Positions 22,961 to 33,739 of a stretch of 64,000 bases of DNA are shown here, piece by piece (position 1 is the stretch's first letter; every line of letters starts with the position of its first letter). The position numbers were made by a program, and so were the translations under genes. The DNA is from Branchiostoma lanceolatum (Eukaryota; Chordata; Leptocardii; Amphioxiformes; Branchiostomatidae), in contig NC_089730.1 of NCBI RefSeq assembly GCF_035083965.1, positions 14,243,242-14,307,241 on the forward strand. Reading direction: 5' to 3'. A model generated the notes under the pieces. It searched no databases and was not told where the DNA came from. It saw nothing but the letters and a program-made list of their open reading frames with translations.

Positions 22961-24888
22961 ATGAAGGTTGCTCTGTTTTTCCTGGCTTTTGTTGTGGTGG
23001 TGAAGGTAGGCTTTAAGGCTCTTTTATCAAGGATGTAATATTAGCAGTGTATTTATATTCCTTTCCGTTTCTTAGTATAAACTGTATAGTAGAAAGCGTT
23101 TCACGTTCTCATGTAGTATCTGGGCGAAGATATTTTATTACACGAGGATTGCAACCTATCGTTAAAAGTAGTCAGCATTTTCTCCGATACGAAGGGATCT
23201 AAATCATGATGGATTCTTCACTTTAGTTGATATCCCTTGTTTATGTCGAAAACATCAGCTAGTTGCCATTGTACAAACTTGAATACGTCTATGAATACGA
23301 GGACATGAAACTAAATTGAGGGACATTACGCCTCACGGGCTCATCGTCACTCGATGACCAATGACCAAACTAATGAGAAGATGATGAGAGTAGCAGGAGA
23401 AACATCTTTTCAGCAATATTTGTGATTTTTTTCAATGTTCACTGTCAATAAAATGATATTTCCGACATCGAAGGTTATTAACCTAAGTGAGAACAATCAA
23501 CAGAGAAGTATATGATGTTCATATGTATTTATTTGTGCCTCCAAAAATGATTCCCAGGAAACTTTCACTTTGGCCTCCCTATGGTTGGCTTAAAACTTGA
23601 GTTAAAGTAACGTTGTTGGAAAGTTAATTGCAAGTTCTTGCCCGTAGGCTAATTGCAAGTACATGTATGAAACATGAAAAGGGACGGACAGACAATCATG
23701 AACAGTATAGCCCTCTAACTACTGACACTAAGTTCTAACTTATTGGGTTCGACTTCTTCTTTCGAGAGAATGGAATACGAATGATCACACTTTTTCTGTA
23801 AACTAATGTGTTAGATATTAGGAGATAGATCACATAGAAATCACAAAACAAACTAAAAAGGAAGCAACTATCAAAGTTGATGACACTAGTGCTGACGGTG
23901 AGTTTGAATGTTTGCAGGGTCAGTGGAACCCGCTGGGGATCTGCCAGTATGGGACTGCTGATGCCTGCCCTGACATGAACCGCTACTGCTGCCGCTCCAA
24001 CACCGTCTTCCTCGGACTGCCCGTGGTTAGTATTGTTCTTGTTCCTGTCGCTTTCTTATTTTCATTCAAAACTTTCTCACAATTACATTCCTTCCCTCAC
24101 AGAGCTCTAAAGCTATACAATAAGAACTATATTATAATCTGATATTACGTAACTGTAGCTGACTCCAACTTTACCTAGCCTGCTTTCGAATGACAGCGAT
24201 AAGTTAGTTTTTCAACTGATTTTAGCATGTTTGTACCCTTGTAATATGTGTGATCGCTAGTGATCTTTGATATTATGTAATGAATCATTTTAATCAACAC
24301 ATTTCATGTTATCATGCAAGTGTAACATGCAAGTTGATTTGCAATAAATCTGAATCTGTACATAGAAAACCACGAATATTTATGCAGCTCAGTTGATTCT
24401 TTCAGACAAGACGCAAATATGCACTTTCATATAAATGTAACGTTAAATCCAATGACTGTTTCACAAACTTTCTGCGATTTTTATCATTTTATCGTGTCGA
24501 CAATGAACTCCTAAATGAAGAAAGATTGATTGCAACTGGTGTCCATACTACTGCAGAAGCAGAACACAGTGGACTACTACTATTACTACATTCACCCCTA
24601 ATCTCAAAGCTGAAGGTGTTGGATGTGGCCTCACCTGGGATATTTGATTAACTGGTAATTTATTTGTTTATTGTGCTGTTATTATAATAAACAATGAGCA
24701 CGTCTTTTTGACAGTGTGAGTTGAGGCCGCACCTCGGCTGGCCGTGTGACGCGACCCTGGAGACCAGCTGCGAGTGTGTCCCGAACACAGTGTGCTACAA
24801 GGATATCTGCGTACTCACGTCAACCCTGTCAGCCGCGGATCTGGCGGATCTGGAGGGATCGGGCGGTAATGGTATCGAGGGTCTCTAA
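22961..24888 (+). CDS. Secreted colipase/prokineticin-like ten-cysteine protein, cluster gene 6 (divergent)
   Basis: Exons are 22961..23005, 23918..24025 and 24715..24888, giving 108 residues; both introns are phase 0. The signal exon is MKVALFFLAFVVVVK; the mature chain begins GQWNPL, keeping the invariant Gln. It differs from its neighbours in three ways: Cys1-Cys2 is widened to seven residues, the Cys9-Cys10 loop is cut to four residues (CYKDIC), and the C-terminal tail grows to about 25 residues rich in Ala, Asp, Leu and Gly. The pattern is C-x7-C-x6-CC-x11-C-x9-C-x7-CEC-x5-C-x4-C, still ten cysteines. A shortened last loop may alter the finger that in colipase contacts lipase and in prokineticins contacts the receptor. 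The 3' signal is weak (ATTAAA at 24982-24987). It is the last gene of the cluster. Confidence 0.82.
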
Positions 24889-26967
24889 ACACCTTCACCG
24901 ACTCGTCTGCACAGCCCTGGTTTTAGATGGAATTAAATCGCATTGAACCTGTACTTTGTAAATGCTCTCATTGTGTCATGAATTAAAGGAACTTTAATCT
25001 GATCTGAAGACTAGACTAGATCAAGGAGGTTTAGATGGGATAAACCACCTTGACTAGATAAAGTATTTTTTTTTATAAACCACACAAATTTCTGCCACTA
25101 GTATCTCAGTCCTTACATATCTCATATCACTGTTACAGTAGTAACGTTGCAGAATAGCCCGAATTATATCAGATGCACGTCTGTCCTTTAAAATTCTTAT
25201 ACAAATCAAATATAATCTTTTTAAGATTCATTCCAATCATTGCCCCACAATTCTGCCCCCCCCCCCCACCAATAGTGTCATTTTCATCAAAAACCCTTTC
25301 CTGCCACACCCTATCCATCCCAGCAGGCATTGCAGCGACTTTTAACCAATCAGCATGAACCACAAACACCGTAGTGCTATGGTGCTACACCTGTTGGTTC
25401 ACACGACCTTTATACCAATCTTAGCATACAGGTTATATTAGCATACATGCATATAAGGCCTAAGGAAATATTTGTGTGTTTCCGCGGTTATGGTCCTGAA
25501 AAAAATAGGATAGGATAGGTAGTAGAGATTTATCTTCTTTATATTCTTAGATTTTGGTGGAAGTGATCCAGACAAATAAATACAGTTTAACAATGCCAAA
25601 CTGAATGGCATCAGGGAACTGGTTTTTCCAACATGATGTTTTGTTATTATACAGATATAACTACATTGCACAAACACAAATACTGGACAAAAAAGTAGTG
25701 TCTATTCCTTTTCAAAGAGAGTGTGAAGCAGAAAGTCTGTAAGGAAATGTGCATTACTACTTGGATTCTATTTTGAATTTTCATTAGTGTTGGTCAAGTA
25801 ACCAGAAACACAATATTTTTTCCTTGGCCTTTGCATGCTTCACTGCTAACACCGTGCTGAAATATCTTGCTGGTAAATACAGTCCTTCTGCTAACACTAT
25901 ATTGTCTAATATGAAAAGATGTTCCTCCCTCTATCATTGAAATTAATGTAAGCATTTCACAAAATAAAATAAAAAAGGACAAGGTTACAAATTGCTTATA
26001 TTCAATTTCAGGTGCTTTATAATGCAAATGGTAAACAAAATACATAATTACAAACACATACACTACTGAAATAAGCAACTAACATGTACACGTGAATATG
26101 GCTTGTCTATGTCAGGCATTCGCAGTTTATGATATCTTCCACGAAGTTTTTTCTTCAAATGTGTCTTCTAAAGGAAATACATGCACAATCTATGACTGGT
26201 AAAATATATGTATTGGTGTTTGAGAAGTTTTGCATATTCTAATTGTTAAAAAATATGATAAGCTAGAATTTCCTGAAGAGCAAAAAAAAAAAAAACTAAA
26301 CATCTTTTTGTAAAATGTAATAATACAGTGACAGTTGTATCTAAACGACATGGATTGCCAGTATTCAATATACACTTTTTTTACTAAACATCAAAACTAA
26401 TAGTCTGGAACAATGCATGATGCAAATACATTTTATTATGATATATCTATCATCATTATCATCACATCATTACGTTTCTACTTATCTTATCAGAAAACAT
26501 GATTAGATATCTTCTCATTTTATATAAATGTAGAATAAAAAATGATATAGCATTGAAAAAAATTGGTAAGTCAATAGGTAAAATGAACTTCTTTGGCACT
26601 TATATATAAAATTCAAATGTATGGTCCTTCTACCAATACATGATATGCAGGGCATATAGTATAATATTCCGAGTGCCACACCCATCCTACGTGCCCAAGA
26701 CCAAGGAAGGAGAGAGGGATAAGGTATGCGGAAAATAGAAAACCCCCATCCTATGCCTGGGCATGAAAGGAAATAGAACATCATAAAAGAAACAGGGATG
26801 TACATGTTGTTTTAATAACTCAACTGATATGTAGCTGGGTTTATCAATAGAGAAGTTTATCAATCTTCAAGTTGTGTATTTTCAAATTACGTTTTTTCCT
26901 GATTTGATAGCAGCTTTTGCAAAAATCTGTAATTGAAATAGTCTTGTTAAGACAGTCCACCAGATCT
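24889..26967. other. Intergenic between peptide cluster and FOXRED1
   Basis: AT-rich, with a poly-C run near 25254-25269 and no supported coding sequence. The 3' UTR of FOXRED1 (minus strand) probably occupies the right-hand part. Confidence 0.5.
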
Positions 26968-29900
26968 CTACACTATGTTCTTTTCCCTGATCGGTTCGTT
27001 TCGCAAAAATCTCTCGAAACCAAATCTAGTCAGATCCAGCGTCTTGAATTCTCCGTCCAAGAGTAGTTCGGCCACGGCTCTTCCGACCGCGGGCGCTTGT
27101 TGGATTCCGTGTCCGCTGAAACCGTTGGCAAGGTAGAGGTTGTCGTAGATGGGGTGCGTACCGATGATGGCGTTCTGATCTACCGTGTTGTAGTCATAGT
27201 AACCGGCCCAGGCCATCCGCAGCTGGGGGGGGGGGTGCATGGTATTATGAGTGTTTTACAATTGCAAGTATATCTGGACTGCGGATTGCTGAATTCTACA
27301 ACTATGGAGTTTTAGTGATGCAGTCCCCAGTTGTGAAGAAACTTAGTATGACTAAGTATGACTTTATGCAATGCCCAAGACAAAACATATAATCATATCA
27401 GCATCAATTAGAGGTAAGAGTCATGGCATTAGCTTGAAGACAAGCTACGGCTGAGCAATTTGTTACTTAAAGTGACAATAAAGTCAGTGATTTTACATGA
27501 ATGGGGGTGTTAACCATAGCTTGGCAGAGGTAAAAGTTGAACAGACAACAACTGAAATCTGCCAACAACAGTGAAAAGTTTGCACAAACTCCAGCTTTTA
27601 TACAAAACTGTTGAATATAGCCAATACATAGATCCCTGTCATCTAAACGTTTTCACGCATTCACTGATGTTTTCCGTACCTTGATTTCCTCAAATGCCTG
27701 GACCCGGTTTGCCAGCTTTGGCCAGATGGTCTCGTTAAAAAAGTCGTAGTCCACTTCCAAATGTTTGGCATCCGGTTCTTCATGCTGAAATCACAATCAG
27801 ACATCAAATATTTCCACAAATCAATGGTATCTTTGAATGCTGTAACATCTGTGATACTACAGAAAACAGATAGGTGGCACAACTAAACCCTTTATTCAAA
27901 TACACGTTTTATATCTATTCTTGTAATTCCTAGCTAGCATGTATTCAGAACATAATGCACATAAGTATATAGCCTGGCATTCAAACCAATTACAGTATAA
28001 CTGCCGAGTCTCTTTTGTCTTCTTTGGTCAACATTGCATCAGAGTAACAGCCGTTGCATAAAAATATCTCTTCGGACACAACTACATGTATAAGAACCTA
28101 TATTTGGGTTTATCAACCTTTTAAGGTTAATATCCCATATAGAATGTAAGCATCTAAGATCATATTCGCGTAATCAAAAATATGTGAATACAACCTTAAA
28201 TGCTTACATTCTGCATTCATGCTTTCGTAGCTGAATGTACATTGTATGACGTATAATATATGTCTTGTTCTACTTCATACGAACAACATCACGCTGTCTG
28301 TATTGTGATCGTTGTCTGTATTGTAAACACACTGATAAAATAGATACTGATTTGTCTTGGAGACAAAAACTATTTCTGTCATCTCACTATTTTGAACTCT
28401 GCAGTACTGACCTCCTCAGGTGACTTCCCGCACAGATAGTTCCCAGCCAGCCCCTCTCTCCTGAAGTACATTCCCGACGGGTCCACCACCATCGGGCAGT
28501 CCAGCCCGGGACCCTGCGGACAGTGGAACACATACACGAACCTCTTACGCGGCTCTACAGGGAGCGGCGCCTGCAGCTCCCAGTCCAGCCCCATGGGGTC
28601 TTCCTGGCCAATCCCGATCATTTTGGCGATGTCCTGAGCCCAGGGGCCGGCCGTGTTGATGATGTGGCCAGCCTTGACGTTCTGGTACTGTATGCTGTTG
28701 GGCATCTTTACCTGCAGGATATGGAAATATTCATTCTCATGTTTACAACCATGGCTGATGATTAATACCATATGATCTTTGCCACCAGAGGATCTCAAAT
28801 ATATCTCTAATGCTGTAAAGCCCAAACTTATGTAGAATACGTAGGTCGTGTGGCGTAATGGCAGATCTAGAGCGTTTGGCTCAGAACCAAGTGGTCCCGG
28901 GTTCAAATCCTATCTTGTCACCGATCTTGAGCCCTTGGGAAAAGCACCAATTCAGCACTAAAAAGGCTACCATTGCACTGGTTATTTCTGACCAATAAAA
29001 ACCATTATTATTATTATCATTATATCTTAATATTGATAAAACTTTGCAAAACTTACCAAATTTCATAACCATCCTTCCACAGCTTCTTGAGTTACGTTGT
29101 TTAAAAACCACAAGAACAAAGCCTTGTTGGCAAAGGTAATAACAATCATAGAGATCTGCCTTACCTTGACATGTGTTATCCTCTTACAGAGCCTGCCTTC
29201 AACCACGCCTGGTTTGGCCTCCACTACCAGATCGGTGACCTCGCCGTGGCAGTGGTTCACGCCCAGCGAGATCGCCTTCTTCTTCAGTGCCATGAGCAGC
29301 AGCCACGGGTCAAACCAGCCTTCGTTCTCCATCCCTAAGGATAAATTATCACATTCTTCTTGAACACTACGCAGATGTATTGCAATGTGTTCTTCATCAT
29401 TTCTTATAAAGTGACAGGTGTGAGCCGCAGCCTGCACATGCCATTGTTTTTTTCCGTCCTAATTCTGTACTGTAACAACGTTGTCAACATTTCATTTGGC
29501 ATTAACGGACAAGTAAATAAAGTAAATGCCGTTACACTGGATTGAAAATTAGCGTAACGGTTCAAAATAAGCATCAAATTATAGAGTAATGGCCCAATAT
29601 GCTACTTTGCTAGCCAGAACAATGATAGTTGAAAAATTATGACACTTTTTTGCACTGCTTATCCTAACAATATCAGTTTTCCTCCAGCACAGCAGATACC
29701 TCACAGACCAACTCAACTTGTCATTCATCTGTTTTTTATTTAGACTGTATAATTCTAAAGCTTGTAAAGATAGTTTAGAAGAAGAGTTGCAAAGGTTTTC
29801 AGTACCCACCATAGTTTCCCAACTCAATGCCATCAGTGTTGAGCCAGGGGAATTTCACTTCTAGTTGTCTCTTCGTGAACAGTCTCACTTTGGCGCCTAG

Positions 29901-32900
29901 TGCTCTATAATGGGAGGAGAATAACAAGTCTGGTTGTCTTCTTCAATAGTCACAAATGACTTATCATTATATTGACATTGCACAAAATAATAATGTTTAA
30001 ATGCAACATACAAATTACAGACGAAGCCACTTAATTGCACCTCGGATAAACGCACCTTCCATTTAATTGCACCGAATCCCAATATCCAAAACCGGTTCCC
30101 ATTCACTGCATTGTTAGTGACTCCGCATATCTGCACCGCGCATGGTCACCAATGCCGGATAACTGCACCAATTTTTTCAAAAATCCTCGACAAGTTAACT
30201 GAAAAGGTGCGCTAAAATCGACAAACGCGGTACAAATGAGCCGATACCTGCCGGTGTAAAAGCGCAATACCACCAATATGTTTAAAACTGTTTTGAGTAA
30301 CAAAAGAAGGCGGTCTCCATTGACAGTTACGTTGATAGGAATTGTATGGGAGGTCCCGGGCGGGTCACCCGTAATCAGTAACCAAGTTTTAGTTTCAATT
30401 CCTAGTTTCATGGCGGTACATGATTTACGTAAATCGACAACTGCACTCTACGTAATGTAACACAGAAACTGTTATTCCATGAGTGGCATGACGATGTTTC
30501 AGAATGCCTCCCCTGTAACATTACGTGTGTTGTAATGCGGTAGATCGCATGGAAAAATGAAAGAATGCAAAATCAAAACGTTCGTAGTCATTTCTTTATT
30601 TTCAGTAAAGGGTCAATAGATAAAGTTAATAACTGAATAGTTTCGTCTGTTTTCTTTGTGCTAGTGTTTCTGACTAACAATACACCCCCTCGCCCATGGT
30701 GGTGCGGTCCAGCTGGGCATTTCGCATAATTGCACCAGCCTGATAATTGCACCAAAAACGCTGACAAATGGGTGGTGCAGTTAAGCGGATTCTACTGTAC
30801 AAGAATTGTATTCATGAATTTAGAATCAAAACAGAAGTTATCACTAATATGACAATCAGAACAGACTACCGTAAATGCAGAAATATTCGCGGTGGTTTTA
30901 TGTTCGCTGTTTTAGTGGTGAACTTTTAGCGCGAACTTAATCCACCGCAAAGCTTTTTGCCCACCTATGACTGTAGTGCTACTAACAGTTTCAAACGCGA
31001 AATGAAGACCACCGCAAACGCTCCATTTTCTCTCTTCCGTGAAATAAAAGTCACACAAACTTATATGCATTTACAGTATTAGACAGCTTATTGACACATA
31101 CAGTATCTGTTGATACTCACACTTGTGTGTCATGTGCTTGCTTCAGTTGCTCCGCCCCTTCTGCTGTTGCCAAAAACAGGTAACCCTAAACAGCAGACAT
31201 GTCATTTTACAAATCACCCAAAGTCATTCTGCAAAGAATCACATGTACCATTCAGAATGCAAGTTAGCCCAAAAATGATAGTGTATTTTGTCACCAGTAG
31301 CTAAAGAAAGTCTCTGCCTTGCTTAGTTACTAAACGGAACTGTTATAGCATTTCCATTCAACAATGGATTAATATCAAAGTTGAAAATTAACTTTTGAAA
31401 AACGTACATTGGTATATGTTGACTCTGTCGCACCGGTGGTAGTAATGGACATGGATCTATCTCAGGATACCTGTTTTTTATTACTATCATTATATTCTGC
31501 CTGCCTGCCTGCTTTATAGATTTCCAGCAAAAATTTGAAAACCAAGAAACAAACTTGGCGTTGTTTCCTGACCTGTGGGTTGAATTGCACGTCCGGCGGG
31601 TCGTCCTCGTACACGCTGAGGTATTCGCGGATGTTGCGGATGAAGTGAGAGGAGAACATGGACATGTTGATGTTCTCCGGCAGGGTGAACTGTTGTCTGA
31701 TAGAGCCCACTGATAACACTGTGGAGGCCCTGGTGTACTGTGGAAATGATGTACAGCTTTAGCATCATGTAAAGGACTGGTCCAGGAACTCTTAAATCTT
31801 GAAGCACATATCCATGGTGTCAAAATCATATAAGCCAGCCAGAGAAGCTCTAGTCAGGCACCGTAGGTAATAATTTAATAAAATATGCCAAAAATACCTG
31901 CAGTGCCCAACTGGAGCTTCTCTGGCTGGCTGATACGATTTTGGCACCGGTGTAGATCTGCTTGGAGATTAGGAACTCCTTACCATGACTTGTGGTTGAA
32001 GCTAAAACTGAAGACTGGGATTCTACACCTTTCCCGAAGATGGTATTCAGGTAATTTCTGTCACTCATCTACATGTAGTGTTTCTGACTAGATTACCATA
32101 AAATCTTCACACTTTTGTGGATGTTTTATTTTCACTGTTTTCAGAGTGACTTTTCCACAAATTCATTTCATGACACCATGAATATGTTACCCTAGTATGA
32201 TTTATTTACCACAGAATTATTTCAATTGTGTAGTTAAGTTAAAACAATATGCAAGCTTCCTTTTGCCTCCAGACACAAAATGAAACCACCACAAAAGCAT
32301 ATGAATTCACAGTACCAGATTTCATTCTTAAAACAGATAAGACACTGTACTTACAGAAGGATCCTTCTCCACAACCAAAACGTTGAGTCCGATTTTCCCA
32401 CGAGCTTTCCTGGGTACCTTGTGCATGAGCCAGTAGGCTGTCGACCAGCCCATCACACCTCCGCCGATTATCACGATGTCGTAGTTGTTTAGAGGCATGT
32501 TGGGGTTGTTCCAGCTGTAAACATCAACAAAAAAAACAACACAAAATCAATGAACTGTAGACCAGCCCAACTCCTCAATTATAACAATTTTTGGGAACTT
32601 TTTTGATGGGCATGTTTGGGTTGTCCCAGCTGTAAAAAAATAAGTTAGTACTAGTAGGTAATATTAACATAATAATAATAACAGGATCAGTTGTAGGCGA
32701 CGGAATTTGATCCGAGTAGTCGCTTAGTCAAGTTGGATACAATCTTTGTGATGTAGACATGCCTTGTCATAATTGGCTGATCCTGGCCCCAGTATATGTG
32801 AAGCAAGTATCCGTTCATTTATCAGTCAGTATCCTGACTGATATACCGTAGTTCTTGCAACTGTACTGTTCATGTAGATGTCCTTTATCCCTGAACACTT

Positions 32901-33739
32901 TACCCCAACCAAGGGGTGTTGTTCAGTATGCAAACAAGAACAGAGGTGTGATCAGCAATGACCCTTGACTGTATACACTTAGTCTAGTTCTCCATTGATT
33001 CAAAGCTAACACTTTTCAACATATATGAATTGCATTGTAAGTTGCTTAGAGCGGAATTATATCAATCATATTCATAAATTACAGAAAATTTTCATTCATT
33101 CATTAATACTCATGCCATGGGTATCTACGTTACTGAGAGGGTGCCATGCATGATTTTTACAAGCTGTCTGTAAATGAGTAGAGTAAAAATACAGACAGCT
33201 AGGATGTTCTTCCAGTTTAGACCGCTCCTTATCTCAAAATATATATTTTCCTATCACAGAGCGTCAACGATTACTTTTAATACACAACAACTTTAATTAA
33301 GTTTAGACCAGTTTACCCCAGTTTAGACCAGTTTAGCCTTAGGGCAGCTTGGATTTTACAGAAAAGACCATCACCAAGGATATTTTCTGTGAGTGTGAGA
33401 ACAGTTTGCGGACAGTTTGCGGACTGACCTCCGGATTGCATAGCCAAAAGCCAAAGGCATTCTCTTACTAGATAATAAATGTGTAAGAGGAAGAAACACA
33501 ACAACCTGTGCATCCTCAAAGTTTCCTCAAGAGTCGAGGTATAACAATAAGTCGAACTAATATTTGCTTGTTGCAATTTGAATAAAATAAAATAAAATAA
33601 TATTTGCTTACCCCACATCGAATCCTGGACCTGGTTTTATCGCCGTTTTCATCCGTTGTTTCGCCTTGCCCCATCCTTCATCGAAAATCTTCATGTACCC
33701 ACCTACAAATGTGCGTCTAAAAGTTCTGATTGCATTCAT
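26968..33739 (-). CDS. FOXRED1: FAD-dependent oxidoreductase domain-containing protein 1 (complex I assembly factor)
   Basis: Nine coding exons: 33739..33612, 32514..32355, 31737..31573, 31185..31121, 29904..29810, 29334..29165, 28711..28412, 27784..27680 and 27222..26968. All introns are GT-AG, all phases close, and the total is 480 residues, close to vertebrate FOXRED1. The N-terminus ([14 protein letters not shown]) is basic and lacks acidic residues for 19 positions, as in a mitochondrial presequence. [11 protein letters not shown] (about residues 55-65) is the dinucleotide-binding GxGxxG of a D-amino-acid-oxidase-type fold and VLVVEKD ends with the ribose-binding Glu. [33 protein letters not shown] and [12 protein letters not shown] are FOXRED1 signatures. 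The protein is needed for mid-to-late assembly of respiratory complex I in the mitochondrial matrix. The start is chosen at the first ATG after a possible 5'-UTR acceptor (CTTTACTCTGCAG); an upstream non-coding exon is possible. Confidence 0.95.
28842..29022 (+). mobile_element. tRNA-derived SINE in a FOXRED1 intron
   Basis: An A box TGGCGTAATGGC (28851-28862) and a B box GGTTCAAATCC (28900-28910) are spaced like a polymerase III promoter. The element ends in an ATT-repeat tail (about 29006-29022). Inserted in antisense to FOXRED1 in the intron between exons 28412..28711 and 29165..29334. Confidence 0.75.
30016..30799. mobile_element. Non-autonomous mariner/pogo-like (Tigger-type) element in a FOXRED1 intron
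   Basis: About 26-base terminal inverted repeats start TACAGACGAAGCCACTTAAT on the left and, in reverse complement, TACAGTAGAATCCGCTTAAC on the right (21 of 26 positions match). Ends abut TA as expected for TA-targeting Tc1/mariner superfamily elements. Internal CTGCACC / TTGCACC motifs recur. No transposase frame is evident. Confidence 0.7.
30867..31078. mobile_element. Short MITE with TAC-GTAAATGC ends
   Basis: Ends TACCGTAAATGC and GCATTTACAGTA are inverted repeats with one mismatch. The interior has GCGGTGGTTTT and its approximate complement AAGACCACCGC, so it forms a loose hairpin. It sits in the same FOXRED1 intron as the Tigger-type element. Confidence 0.6.
31816..31948. mobile_element. 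Hairpin MITE in a FOXRED1 intron
   Basis: Arms of about 38 bases share AGCCAGCCAGAGAAGCT and its reverse complement, with GGTGTCAAAATC / GATTTTGGCACC at the outer ends. Directly to its right is a word (GATCTGCTTGGAGATTAGGA) that recurs in the hairpin near 55273. Confidence 0.75.

Noticed and set aside
28842-28915. Possible tRNA gene in a FOXRED1 intron
   Set aside because: Only the polymerase III boxes are tRNA-like, and the sequence ends in an ATT tail, typical of a SINE.
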